Source: Hanleya hanleyi
Lineage: Eukaryota; Mollusca; Polyplacophora; Lepidopleurida; Hanleyidae
Length of the DNA: 64,000 nt
Direction: 5' to 3'
NCBI GenBank assembly: GCA_036873755.1
Contig: JAVTVY010047922.1
Coordinates: forward strand, 124,001-188,000
Positions 52,205 through 63,980 of the stretch are shown one piece after another. Each line of letters begins with the position of its first letter. Position 1 is the first letter of the stretch. A program made the position numbers and the translations under genes. Under the pieces are notes generated by a model. The model was not told the origin of the DNA. It saw only the letters and a list, made by a program, of their open reading frames with translations, and did no database searches.

Positions 52205-54239
52205 TTACTTTATGGTGCATGAATTCGTCCCCTTTTTCTAAATTAATACTACTTGAGTACAGTTTCGAGTAACAGGATTTCAATCCCACTAGAATATTTG
52301 CTATATCGATAATATAAGTTCCATCGTTCGTTTCAATTTCCGAGGGTGTCTTTCATTTTTCCAGTTGGCAGAAATATGAAGAACTCTTCTTACTCATTTT
52401 CGTACCAGTCAAATTTTGACCTAATCATGATTCCATAAATTCCTTTGTTTAGAGAGTATTTTCAGAATATGTTTCGTTCTATCCCATTCACATTCTCCTC
52501 CATATATATAAATTTCTTCTTACAATTTCTTTCCGGCGGAAGAATTTTTCGTATGGTTTCTTATTGAATAACTGATACTCGCAGTGATAGTTTTTACAAT
52601 TGGGTATTCAGTACACTCTTGTTCATTCAGTATTAATGCAACTGTAAAGTAGTCGTTAATATCTCCCGAGGGAGGCATTCTTGGGGAAACAAGCGCTGAA
52701 TGAGCGCAAAGACCTCCGTCGAGGCAACAGGGTCAGTAGGGGAATAGTACATCACTGAATAACATAGGGCCGGATGCCAAGCTCAATTTTGCATTTGTTG
52801 ACGTGAACTTCACCAAAGGTAATTAACGTGAGATTGACGGTTCCCCACTAGCATGTCCAGCTAGGGATGTGGAAGTCACATTCCCCGCAAATAATATTTC
52901 TTTGATTTCACGTGCTTGAAATATTGGGGTATGGAATAGAGTATATTGATGGAAAACCTGGAATACTGCTAGAGACATTAGGCCCCTTCCCACCTACACC
53001 TCCCCATGAGAGGACACCCCACCCAAATCAACACGTTAGCGGCAGAAATGAGACCCTGTGTGCCTAGTTTTACCAACTTGCTTGTGATTTTATACTATAG
53101 GCTCTACACATCAACACTTCATATTTTGTATGTGTACAGCATAGCATCCTCATTGACAGAATCCTCTACAAAACACATCTGATTTATCGACACTTCGTTC
53201 TGATCTGTCTCAGCATCATGTGCGGATTCAATGAGCTCGGAATAATTTTGAATACTGGTGTTACAGGTCACCTTCACCATAATGTATCAATTACCATGGA
53301 CTTGTACATGTATCACATTCATATTGAATGGTGATGGCAGATGAGAATATTGCCCATATGGAACAAATGGCTGGATTCCAGCGAATAAAAAGTTCATGTT
53401 AATCATAAACAACATACAATTAATAATACTATCAAATAATTATGTATATTCCTTGTCGACATCAATATAATACAGACAATATTATGACTGAATCAGGGTA
53501 ACGGATATCCAAGGGTATATATGTCTACACTAAACTGAAGGAGATCCATGATGCGTATTGTATTATGTTGTAAAACTTCACTTGCTAATCTCGATTATGT
53601 TGCTTATTGTGAAAATAAATGAAGTTATGAAAATAAATTTAGTATGATTGCCCACTATCCTCAAATTAGAAATATCTTCAGCAGCTAAAGTTAAGCCAAT
53701 CATAACAATATATAACATCGTGGTACTCAGGAAATGAAGTCTTTGTTTGTAGAAGCTAAATCATTTCTGACACATTCAAGTCCTCACCTGGTCAAGGGAA
53801 ATAATTTTGTAAAAAAAAAACAAAAAAAAAAAACAAGTATAGATCCACACTGGCGCAGACCAGAAAGTGTTATGACCTTTGATGATATTTGTGGAGCATG
53901 CTGCAGGACTTCAACTTTCATGAATCTGATATTATCCACACAACCCATTCTACATGATATTTTTGCCATAGCACCGATAAACTAGATCCCTTCATTTATG
54001 TGGTCTAGATCCAGGAGCTATTGGGGGCTGCAGGTTTTGTAAAAGTTAGATCCAATTATTCTGAGAGAAGGAATGAAGTCCGGCATGGTTGTTTTGAGGT
54101 AAAACTGGGCATCCTTGAAAATGTCTGACCGATTGACACATGTATCACTCTGCCGGTCATCATTACATGCGTAATGTTTATTTCCTGAGGAATCGGTGGG
54201 GGGGTGGGGGTTGTGGTCAATCACTGACTCTGATGCTTA
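52205..54239. other. No gene recognised
   Basis: AT-rich sequence with an A-rich run at 53,811-53,836 and a G-run near 54,197. No repeats shared with the rest of the window were seen. Confidence 0.35.
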
Positions 54240-55560
54240 TGTGCTTCATGACCTACGTGACAGGTTTATGGACTTTACAACATGTTGGCAGAAGATTATT
54301 GTATCTTACATCAAGTTTATGGCTGGAACTATGAAATAAATTTAAAGATAAACATATGCCAAAGCATTGTACATGTATATGTGCTATGCCGCTGTAAATT
54401 GCAGGATTAGTGGTCTGTGGACTGGGCAGCGGCACATGTCTGCATAAGTTTTTCAGTGCTTTCCAGGTAAATGCCATGACTGGAAATATGAAATTAATTC
54501 AAAAGTAAACATGCCATATATGACATTGTACATGTATAAGCTTATACATGTGACATGTTGCTGTGAATCACACGTTTTTTGGCTTGAGAACTACATGATA
54601 CTGTTATGGGCAGTCAGCACATGTTTGCAGAAGTTTACTGATGGTTTTCCAGTCCGAAACAGGCAGGGAAATATGAATTTGACCCCAAAATCAACCGGAC
54701 TATTACACAAAAATACTACAATATAGTACATGTTGTTTGCGTTGAAGTTTCACACAATTTGGATTTCACGGACTACGTGACAGGTTTATCATGTACGACA
54801 CATGTTGGCGGAACTTTATTGATTGTTTTCCAGTCCGAAACAGGCAGGAAAATATGAATTCGCAGAAAAAAGCAAACCTGCATTTTACACAACAAAGACA
54901 TAAATTTGGTACGTGTGATGCACATTGATAAATCGCACAATTTTGATTTGGCAGACTACGTGAAAGTCTTATGGACTACGGGACATGTTGGCGGAAGTTT
55001 TTCAATGCATTCCCAGTCCCAAGCAAGGAAGGAAATATGAATTTGACCCAAAAATCAACATGACTATTACACAAAAATGCTACAATATTGTACATGTTGT
55101 TTGCGTTGAATTTTTGCACAATTTGGATTTCAAGGACTACGTGACAGGTTTATCATCTACGCCACATGTTATCAAAACTTTGCTAATGGTTTTTTAATCT
55201 GAAACAGGCAGGGAAATATGAATTTGCAGAAAAAAGCAAACCTGCATTTTACATAATAAATACATGAATTTGGTACATGTGCTGCGCGTTGATAAATCGC
55301 ACAATTTTGATTTGGCAGACCACGTAAAAGTCTTATGGGCTACGGGACATGCTGGTGGAAGTTTCAATGCATTTCCAGTCTCAATCAAGCATGGAAATAT
55401 AAATTTGACCCAAAAGTAAACATGAATGCGTTGAATTTTCATACAATTTGGGTTTCACAGACTATGAGACAGGTTTGCCATCTACGTTATATATCAGTGG
55501 AAGATTACGGATACTTATTCCGCGCCCAAACATGCAGCAAAATAAAAAATAAACGAAAAA
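54240..55560 (+). repeat. Satellite, about 180-bp monomers in 363-bp dimers
   Basis: Anchor words recur. GACTACGTGACAGGTTTATC lies at about 54,772 and 55,135, and GACTACGTGAAAGTCTTATG at about 54,955 and 55,318, both 363 bp apart. CATGTTGGCGGAAGTTT, CCAGTCCGAAACAGGCAGG, AAATATGAATTTG and TTGATAAATCGCACAATTTTG alternate accordingly. Outer monomers (54,240-54,600 and beyond 55,440) are more diverged. About seven or eight monomers in total. Confidence 0.88.
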
Positions 55561-57479
55561 TAAAACATGCATTTTACAGTTTTACACAACATTACAAGTA
55601 TATGGACCACGCCCCCTTTGTTCGTGTATTGATTTAACGACTAATTGGCTATAGTTCGATGGAACGAGACCGCATGGCCTGCGAGTTAGAACATGATATG
55701 TCACAGAACATGTTCGCATAGATCTGGAGTAATGAAACACTCTTGGAAACAAGAAATGACTCAAAATACAAACCCGGAAATGGAAAACAACAACATGGCT
55801 TGGTTTGCGCGACCTTGGTGACCTTCCCCACCGTAAATTTTATTTCGGGAAATAGAGCCTAATAACGCGTTTGCTGGTGGAAAGGGAATATTTCCTGCCT
55901 CCTAGATTTTCACAAGCTTTCGTTTGATGGGGAAAAGAGGGAGAGAACGGGTGTAGTTTAGCCAAAGGGGGGGGGAGAAAATTCATGGGAAATCTGACCT
56001 GATTTGGCCAACCTCGCCACCAGGGGTCGCTCTCCGCTGGAAAATTGGCCGCTCCGACGAACCCCTGGGACGACGGTCGCTGAAAGTGTGTCCCATAATA
56101 CATTGAAAAATTCTTTCACGTGGCCCCTTCCGGTTCCATTGGAACATATCCTATTCCTTATAAAACGTCAGTCATGAGTCATCTTAATGGCCAGTGTCAT
56201 AACGTCATGACGTCAGAATAGGAAATGTTTCGCAAGAATGCATAAAGAGTTCTGTTAGGCTACGTCATCTTTCAGACGCGCTCGTAACATCCATGACGTC
56301 GGGACGTTGGCTTAATCTCCACAGATACGCTCTCGTTATGTTCTAAATTCTAGGGTTTTGTGTGCTATCCAATGACCGATCGTACTGCTGAGCGCCGTCC
56401 CAGGGAGGACAGGACCGGATAGCTCTGGTTTCGAGATTGCTGATTTGGCAACGTCGTTTGAGGTTCAGCGATTTGGGTCCAGCCTCGCTGTGAGTTTCAA
56501 TTCGAGATTGAGGTGGAACCCGACTACAGAAGCAAGGCCCACTGCAATGCATTGCAATGGGGAACCCCATTACCTCAATTGTGTCCAAAGAAAAAGTGCA
56601 AGATTTCGTCGGGAACCATGACGATCCCTATTGGAAATACTATGAGTCGTGGGTTCCCCATATGACAATTATTTGGCGGGAGATTTCACGTTGCGTTCCT
56701 GATCGACGGAGGTAAAAAAGAGAGAGAAAGAGAGATAACGCCCGCTGGGAGCCAGGAATATCAAGTTGCTCAGCTGGTACCCTGGTAAGGTCGAGGTTTT
56801 GGCGGACATGTTGTGTTAGGGTAGTTGTGGGGTCAATGGATGCGACCCAAAAGAAAGTGAAATACAAAGGGCATGAAACACCTATTGGAGACGAAAATTA
56901 CTGCTGGGCAAAAACCGTAAAAACTTTGTTAGCATAGCTATGGGACAGAAGAGATTGACATTAAACAGCCACTGGGACCAGGAACATGACATGTACATCA
57001 ACTATATACAGGATAGTAGTTGATGCCGATCACAGTGGATATAGGGTGGGTAACAAATGGGCAAAGCTAGTATTACTAAAAGGTTTATTTCCAAACGATT
57101 GCAAAAATGATAATATATTGGCCGTTAGATCGAAAGGTATGAAGTTATCTCAATTTGAATGCAAGTCTTTACATAAAATGAGCCTCCATTTTTCAAACGT
57201 TTATTTTCGAGAAGTTAAAAAATTTCCATTGAATTGGTCACGTTCTCGTTGAATAATGATGCCTTAGTTATTCGAATTTTGGATTTGCTCATTTTCTGGC
57301 TGACTATAAGTTTCTCCAATTGACCCAAACTGAATCAAATGCGATGGTCACATTTTAAATATCAATATCTCAGCACGTGGAACATTATTTGGAAAACCAC
57401 ACGGTTATTTAGTTAAAACAACCATGCCAAATTTCTAACCCCCATGAATGGTTTTCAAGGAATAAGCGGTTACCAATAT
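55561..57479. other. GC-richer unique-looking segment, no gene assigned
   Basis: From about 55,640 to 56,880 the GC content is visibly higher than in the surroundings and no repeat from the window occurs. Open frames up to 88 codons exist on both strands without recognisable motifs. This could be a host promoter or first-exon region. 56,900-57,480 shows nothing. Confidence 0.3.
56150..56300. promoter_or_regulatory. Cluster of CRE/AP-1-like sites with a TATA-like word
   Basis: TTATAAAACG at about 56,159 is followed by ATGAGTCAT (56,174), AACGTCATGACGTCAG (perfect TGACGTCA at 56,208-56,215), CTACGTCATC (about 56,262) and CATGACGTCGG (about 56,291). Five ACGT-core or AP-1 words in 150 bp suggest a regulatory region. 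The target gene is unknown. Confidence 0.4.
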
Positions 57480-57745
57480 ACGAGTTGTCAGAGCATTCCC
57501 ATCATAGCTCTAGATTTTTATCTAATACCGCTTATGCCGGTGCTGGGGGTCGTGTGGTCATGTCGTCGAAGTTGCCACATGCACAGGTATAATAAAAGCG
57601 TGACTGAGATGCAACACATATCACGAATCGTCATATTCTTGTTATGTGCTTTAGAATAGGTTAACAAGAAGACTATACTGTGAAGTCATGTGGCTCTGTC
57701 AGTATGTTGGCACCTCTTCCCACTTCCCTTATATGTGTTGTAATT
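57480..57745 (+). repeat. Small non-coding repeat with RNA-like module, copy 2
   Basis: Runs from CATAGCTCTAGATTTTTATC through TCTAATACCGCTTATGCCGG, TCGTGTGG...GCCACATG (outer helix intact), CAGGTATAATAAAAGCGTG and ACTGAGAT to TTATATGTGTTGTAA. The inner hairpin is mismatched: its left arm is of the 58.8-kb type and its right arm of the Naiad type. Confidence 0.65.
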
Positions 57746-58644
57746 CTTTATAAAACTGGATACATAAGTAATGGGCATAATAAACAGATCATAGGTGATT
57801 ACCTGACGGTGATGCGCCTCAAATCAATAGCTGTTCGATCATAAAGACTGTCATTATTGTGTGAATCGCCAGCTTAAAGCGGTCCCCACTCAATCTGGTG
57901 AAAATTGTGCCACGTATAGTAAGATTTTGAAGCCTATAATCTCACTTAAGCAAGCGTGTATTCCTCTGGACAAAGAATCGATATAGTACTTCAGGACTGT
58001 TCAATCAAGTTTTCGTACAGTTAGCCCCCCAGGTAAGATGCGAGTCGCTAATAGACTGGATTCATTTTATTGGTGATTACAGGAGGCGAGGAAGAACTTA
58101 TTAAGACAAACCTGAAATAGAAATAAAATCACTTGAATTTGTGGAATAATATTCTGATCGAACATACCGAAGAATGTCCACCAGCCATCCGGTGATCCGT
58201 TCGAAAAAAATTTATTATTTCGTCGCCGGTTTGATAGGTTGTATTATTTCAGCAGTTTCTTTCACGCGGTTGCCCACTCTGGAGGATATAACAAAAATTA
58301 AGACATCGATCCCTGATATTCACAAAATAACGTTCCGAAGCTTTTAAATCGTCTGGTTTGTTTCATAATATGAAGGTTAGACCATGTTTTGCTTGTAACC
58401 TCAAGAAAACGAAAAGGCATTTGATGTGAAACGAACTTTTGTCAGTTACTTACATTGTAGTGAGCATTTAAAGCTTTCTTTAATTGCTTTCAGACGAAGG
58501 CTTCTTCGAATCTAGATGCCATTATCTCAAAATAGAATGCAGTTTGAATAACTGTTGTTTCACGCGCAAAAAAAAGGAAGAAACGAAAAGAGCATTCGTA
58601 TCGATCACCAAGATACAATCTACAGATGGTCTGTGTATCTGCAT
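57746..58644. other. No gene recognised, between inverted small repeats
   Basis: Lies between copy 2 and the inverted copy 3. No frame or motif is recognised. Confidence 0.3.
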
Positions 58645-58880
58645 AATTACAACACATATAAGGGAAGAGGTGCCGACATACCGACAGTCACATGACTTCA
58701 CAATATAGTCTTGCGGTTAACCTATTCTAAAGCACGTATCAAGAATCTAACGATTCGTGATGTGTTGTATCTCAGGTACACTTTTGTTGTACCTGTTCAT
58801 GTGGCAACCTGGATGGTATGACCACACGGCCCCTAGCACCTAACTCTCACATAGCGAACCATACATAGGATGGTCGAGAA
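58645..58880 (-). repeat. Small non-coding repeat with RNA-like module, copy 3 (inverted)
   Basis: On the minus strand: TAGGTGCTAGGGGCCGTGTG, GTTGCCACATGAACAGGTAC, AAAAGTGTACCTGAGATAC, TCACGAATCGTTAGATTC, AGAATAGGTTAACC and TTATATGTGTTGTAA. The inner hairpin CAGGTACA/TGTACCTG is perfect over 8 bp (58,773-58,780 with 58,788-58,795), and the outer helix CGTGTGG/CCACATG is intact. Confidence 0.7.
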
Positions 58881-59279
58881 ATAATAAGCGGAATTCTGTA
58901 GCTTCCGCGAGTCTGTATTGTATTTAAATGTCTTGTTTCGACGAATCAATATCACTCAATGTGAAATTAACCTCCATGTACTCTAATAAGATCTAATATC
59001 TGAACACTAATCGCTTCAATTGGCCTGTCTGAGTAATGTCTACGGAAATTGTGCTTTCAGGAATGATCAGAGAGGAAGTCACCAACAGACGCTGTCAGCA
59101 TAAAACTAAGTGGACATATACTATATATAAGACATCTGAGTGAGTAGAATGGTTCTTTGGTACGATATCTTATCTGAATTGAAATGTTCAAAATAACAGG
59201 GCTGAGGTAAGCAAAATCTGTCAATCTTTTCTGTCACAGTTTCCCAACGGTTCCTTCATCCTTTACCTATGCGGGTTGG

Positions 59280-59560
59280 AATTTGCATGAGGCCATCCGA
59301 GATCTCGAATCCAAGATGGCAAAATCGACCCAAATTGGTCGCCGGATCCCAAATGTTAAAAAAACAGACGTAAATTAGTTCCCCGCAATTACTTTTATTT
59401 GCCGCAGAAGCTTTCGTATGGGATAAGCAGGCTTCAGTGATTGATCCTATGCATTAGAATGTTATTTTGAGTTCTATTAGCATATATAAGCCATAATGGC
59501 CGCCAAAATCCAAAATGAACGTCAAATCACGCAAACCTCTGCAGCTTGTAAATGCAGTAG
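59280..59560 (+). repeat. Diverged repeat related to 7,080-7,330
   Basis: ATCCAAGATGGCAAAA at the left and ATAATGGCCGCCAAAATCC at the right, with TTTATTTGCCGCAGAAGCTT between, follow the order of the 7-kb copy. 58,881-59,280 shows nothing. Confidence 0.45.
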
Positions 59561-59580
59561 AAACTGACTTTTTGTTTCCA

Positions 59581-60135
59581 TTAATGGGTTGCAGGATTTC
59601 GAGAGTTATTTCTGTTCATTAGAATGCTCCTTTCCCTTTTGTTCACAATAGTGTGATGACGAAGTTTCATGACCTCTCGAGTAAAACTATCGCTGCGCTC
59701 ACTCGGCTTTATACGATCTTTTGTCTGGTTCGCCTCATATATCCATTCCCAACTAACACAGAGCCCGGTAACATATACGTACAGTCTATCCTCTTGATAA
59801 GGTGCCTCGATATAGCGCTGATTCTGATATGGCGCTGATTCTGATATGGCGCTGATTCTGATAAGCGCAAATGTATAAGGTGGTTCAAAAAATAAATTAT
59901 CACTATCGAACCCCTTCTTGGGAAAGGATTGTTTTTGTTCAAGCTGATATTTGGATACAGCCCCTGTATGATGCCCCACAATTGAGACAGAATTCCATAC
60001 CAGATTGTATATGACACTGAGATTTATACGAATTACTGTATACATTTCAGAAAGATTTGACAGATAAATCACACATACGCATATTTCAATAGGGAGATAT
60101 TTTTTGTTCAAATAACATTCAAGTGTTACCCCCAA
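59581..60135 (-). other. Uncharacterised open frame, 184 codons
   Basis: The longest unassigned minus-strand frame in this part. Its C-terminal half is charged and plausible (for example IYEANQTKDRIKPSERSDSF), while the middle runs through a 17-bp tandem repeat. A second frame of 102 codons overlaps it. No family is recognised and I cannot tell whether it is a gene. Confidence 0.2.
59814..59870 (+). repeat. 17-bp tandem repeat, three units
   Basis: GCGCTGATTCTGATATG is repeated three times, with the last unit ending TAAGCGC. Confidence 0.8.
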
Positions 60136-60199
60136 TTTTTAGCATGGAGCTGGCACTGAGCAATACATGGTGTTATTTAGATAAACTGGATCAGGTTTC

Positions 60200-60306
60200 A
60201 TTACGAGCGTCTGATCCGTCATTTATAATTCAGCCATCGTCCATTAAAGGATATCCGCGTCTCTAATCCAAATACCTATTTCATATTCCATATAACAGCA
60301 TTAGCA
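60200..60306 (-). mobile_element. Naiad 3' terminal fragment (v)
   Basis: The last about 105 bp of the Naiad 3' end on the minus strand (ATTACGAGCGTCTGATCCGT through TTCCATATAACAGCATTAGC on plus). It is more diverged than the other copies and is cut at 60,306 by the MITE-derived sequence. Confidence 0.75.
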
Positions 60307-60783
60307 GGCTTGAGGGGGCCACTTTCTCTCTCCGAAACGACTAAAAATGAAAGCTGACACTCGGCGACTTTTTTGTTTATCATATTAGGTTCATTTTGAG
60401 CCTATTTGCATAACCCCTCTAGAAGAGGATCATGAAGAAATTCAAGATGGCAGCCACGTGAGGCACAACAAAAGAATCTTTCGTCATTTTTCTTCAAAAT
60501 TTCTACTTTTCTTCAAGGAATATTGGACAAAATCTATTTTATTTCACATCAGACTATTATTTACTAATTCATCATGCTGTTTTAGCAAAGAAAACTCATA
60601 AATAAATAAAAAATCTGACCTAAAAATCGACCCAAAAATGCTTGTTTTGAAGATGACGTCATCAAAACGGCCGTTTTGGATTTTTTTTACATTTTCCGAT
60701 AGAACTTCACCCAAGCCACTTAAAGTCGCCTAGCTCAAGGGGTGAGCAAAATACAGGTCCTAAAAAGTCCAGGCCAGATAGGG
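60307..60783 (-). mobile_element. Second copy of the TTAA MITE, one end missing
   Basis: Inverted relative to the copy at 39,502-40,077. Shared segments include CCGAAACGAC, TCATTTTGAGCCTATTT, AAATTCAA(G/A)ATGGC(A/G)GCCA, and a GATGACGTCA(T/C) block. It ends GGCCAGATAGGG before TTAA at 60,784-60,787. The terminal CCC and TTAA are missing at the left. Confidence 0.75.
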
Positions 60784-60787
60784 TTAA

Positions 60788-63420
60788 CTGAGATGTAGCA
60801 ATGCAAGCACATATCCTCTCTTCGAGAAGGGAGTATTTTTTTCAGTTGACACGATTGTATTACAGAATCAAATCATGGTATAGTAATATGTACTATAGTT
60901 CAGACAGATTGGGCTATTAATAACAGTCATCAGGTTGTTTTCACTCACCTAGCCCATTTTTCGGCGAAAAAAATCTATAGCTTTAGGGTGTGTTTTTGGC
61001 AACAGTAGAAAACATCTGCAACTCTTTGAAAATCTACTTTCATCCTGACTAATACCCATAATGGTCATAGACCTGGCTCCAAGAATATCCGGAAAGTGAT
61101 AGATATAGCAATGTACTAAGTCCTGAATTATGCCTCCAAACGAACTTTCTTTGCAAATTTGAGGGAGCAACTTGATTTATTGCAAAATTACGTCATGGGT
61201 ATTTCCCTCCTCACACCCAGTGGTTCCACATTTTCGCTTAAAAATTAATTGAGAAATTCACAAAACATGATCATTCATTTGAACTTGAAAATGGGGGAGA
61301 GATAAACATAACATTATTCAGGCTGTCAGGTAGTATTTGTAAACAGGGTGTTTCAATCACACTTTCGCAACATGTTGCTGACACGAGGATGTCTCACTCT
61401 CACCTCTGTCATGTTCTAACTAGGATATGTGCCTCAAACATACTCTGTCAGTTACTTGCCGAAGGGCGGTGGTTCTCTCCGGGTTCTCCGGTTCCCTCCA
61501 CCAACCAAACTGACTGTCACCATATGAGTGAAACAAACTTGAGTGTGTCATTAAGCCAAATTCCCCCCCCCCCCTTCAAACATACTATATACTCTAACAC
61601 ATGTCAAGGTGAATGCCGACTTGTTGATGTGAAAAGAAAAGGTTCATTCCTGAGGCTTGACCCATTGCCTAATATACCAGAATATTAATATTGATCAATC
61701 AATCTTGATGGGTTATTTTCATTGAATCTTGTCTACCTGATTGGTGAGTGCAACGCGTGAATTAGAAAGAACGCAGACTATTGTGTAATCGATGAAGCGG
61801 TGTGGGAGAGTTTAAATTTTCATGACGAGATGTTATCTTACATAGAAGAATCGCTTAAACACGCGATCGATGGAATAGTCATACCGATTCACAGGTGTGG
61901 CCAGGATAGACGCGAACCAGATAATTGCGGTCATAAGCCACTGAATAATAATATGTGTTTATGAAATGGTAATGTGGGGAAAGGTAAGGGGTGAGACGAC
62001 AACAAGTAAAGGACTTTAGCTAATCCACCACTAGTTGAATACGATTTTTTTTTTGTAATCCAGCCGATATGATTTTGGTTATTTATCTAACATGTTTGAA
62101 GCAGTTCCAGCTCTACTTCGATAATAAACACAAGAAATGGAAAAATGCTAAATGGGAACAAATATCTGAACATTCATAAAATTAATAAATCGTGCGAATA
62201 TTTAACTTCACGAAAAGTGAGGTAACGAAAGACAATATAAATCGGGTGTCGGCAAAAATATCAAAGATACTGTTAAGTCCTGTTTTTTTGTATATATTCA
62301 TTTGGCACCCAGAATCATAAATAATTTGAGACGCGTGATGGCAAACAAATATGCGAACAGCCTTAGTACAATCAAGAATGTAAAGAGATAGCATGATGCA
62401 AAATCCAAACAATCGTTATTAAAACAGACCAGAGTAAACAGTTTATGAAAACAGCAAGTAAGTGTCCTCCTTAAAGAAACATGGATACTAAAACAAGTAA
62501 AAATGTATTACGTTTAGTCCATCAACGGCATAGAAACTCAACGAGACAAGGAATTAGAAATTAGTGCAAACGAGCAAGTACCATTAGACATGCACAATGT
62601 ATAATTACTGCAAAAATATTAATAACTCAAAAAAGAATGAAAGGGAAAGGTTTAATATAGACAATAATGACCACACACAGGAACCTTAAAATGCCACCAT
62701 GATGTGGATAATAACTGTACAGACGATACAATAGGTTGTAATTCAACTGAAATGTAACAAAGCAAGACGTCTCAGATTTCATAGTTGATATATACATGAT
62801 ATATGTAATTTCTCAATGTTGTAATAGACACCAAGTTCAGTACCGTCCAGTTCGAGGGTTCTTTCTTACGATTTAGAGATGTTATTAAGTCAGAGCACTT
62901 TAAGATTAACAGCATGCCCGTTAGTAACCTGCTAACGCGGCGGTCTCAAAGTGAGGAGAACGTTGACAGGTTAACTGTGAACGATGAGTGGGTTAGATCG
63001 ACGAATTTACTGTCTGTTTGGCTGTCTGAGCGCGTTACATAGGTAATTGCATAAGTTAGATATTACTAACGACCCCTCACCGCCTCGAAAGGGCCTATAG
63101 TATAACAAATTCATATAGACGGAAAGACATTTAGTATGCAAATACATTTGTACGTACTTTAAAACGATCCCAATGTTACAAGCTATGAAGCCAACATATG
63201 GATGGAAGAAAATAGGTCTACATTTGAGCGTGCTTCCTGTGATTAACATATGTTGGATCCTGAAAATACTCCATACGCTGAACTATTTAAAATATTTTCG
63301 AGAAATGCAATGAATAATTTCAGTACATATTTTCTCGCATAATTTATTTTCAAAAAAATAAATTGACGAGAACGCTTGTTGTTACATGCATATTCTTAGC
63401 AACGAAATTGGCAGAGTGTG
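60788..63420. other. No gene recognised
   Basis: Includes a run of 11 C near 61,564 and A/T-rich stretches. Frames up to 99 codons show no familiar motif, and no repeats from elsewhere in the window were detected. Confidence 0.35.
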
Positions 63421-63838
63421 TGTTAATCGCTATATAAATGATGCAGTGAAGGATATATATCCACCTTCACTGGATTTGAAGGAAACTACAGATAACCCTA
63501 CAGGCACATCATATTTAGACCTATATCTCTATAAAAATGAAGCGGGCATTCTCTCTCGTCGACTGTATGACACAAGAGATGATTACAATTTCGACATCGT
63601 AAACTATCCATTTCTGGACAGTAATATTCCAGTGGGACCTGCATATGGCGTATACATATCAAGCCTAGTAGCATTTGCTAAATCCTGTGTTAAATGTGAC
63701 GATCTTAATCAACGTCACAAAACATTGTTGCAGAAACTTATAAAACAGGGCTACACCACCAAGCGCCTCCACTCAAAGTTTCTCAAATTTGGCGATACAT
63801 ATCGCATGCTGATAGCAAAATATGAGCGTAGCGTGTAA
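63421..63838 (+). pseudogene. Penelope-like reverse transcriptase C-terminal part
   Basis: Encodes NRYINDAVKDIYPPSLDLKE through KFGDTYRMLIAKYERSV. It then hits TAA at 63,836-63,838, eight codons earlier than the other copies, because CAAGAT became TAAGAT. Several amino-acid changes (for example ISSLVAFAKSCVK) make it the most diverged of the coding copies. Confidence 0.85.
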
Positions 63839-63879
63839 GATCTACGGCGTTACGTTTCGTAACTTGTGTCTAATTCCGC

Positions 63880-63980
63880 TTAACCCGGGGCTAGGGGCCG
63901 TATGAACCCATGTGCTTCAAGATCCTCATGGTACTCATATGAACAGTCACAATCAAAGCGTGACTGAGATACATCATTCT
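63880..63980 (+). ncRNA. RNA-like module, best-preserved Naiad copy
   Basis: Outer helix CGTATGA (63,899-63,905) with TCATATG (63,935-63,941), inner CCATG (63,908-63,912) with CATGG (63,927-63,931), and a hairpin CAGTCAC (63,944-63,950) with GTGACTG (63,960-63,966) around AATCAAAGC. Compared with the module at 58.8 kb, four base pairs change on both sides and keep pairing. Confidence 0.55.

Noticed and set aside
53811..53836. A-rich run as a retroposed gene tail
   Set aside because: No coding or SINE-like sequence precedes it and no target duplication is apparent.
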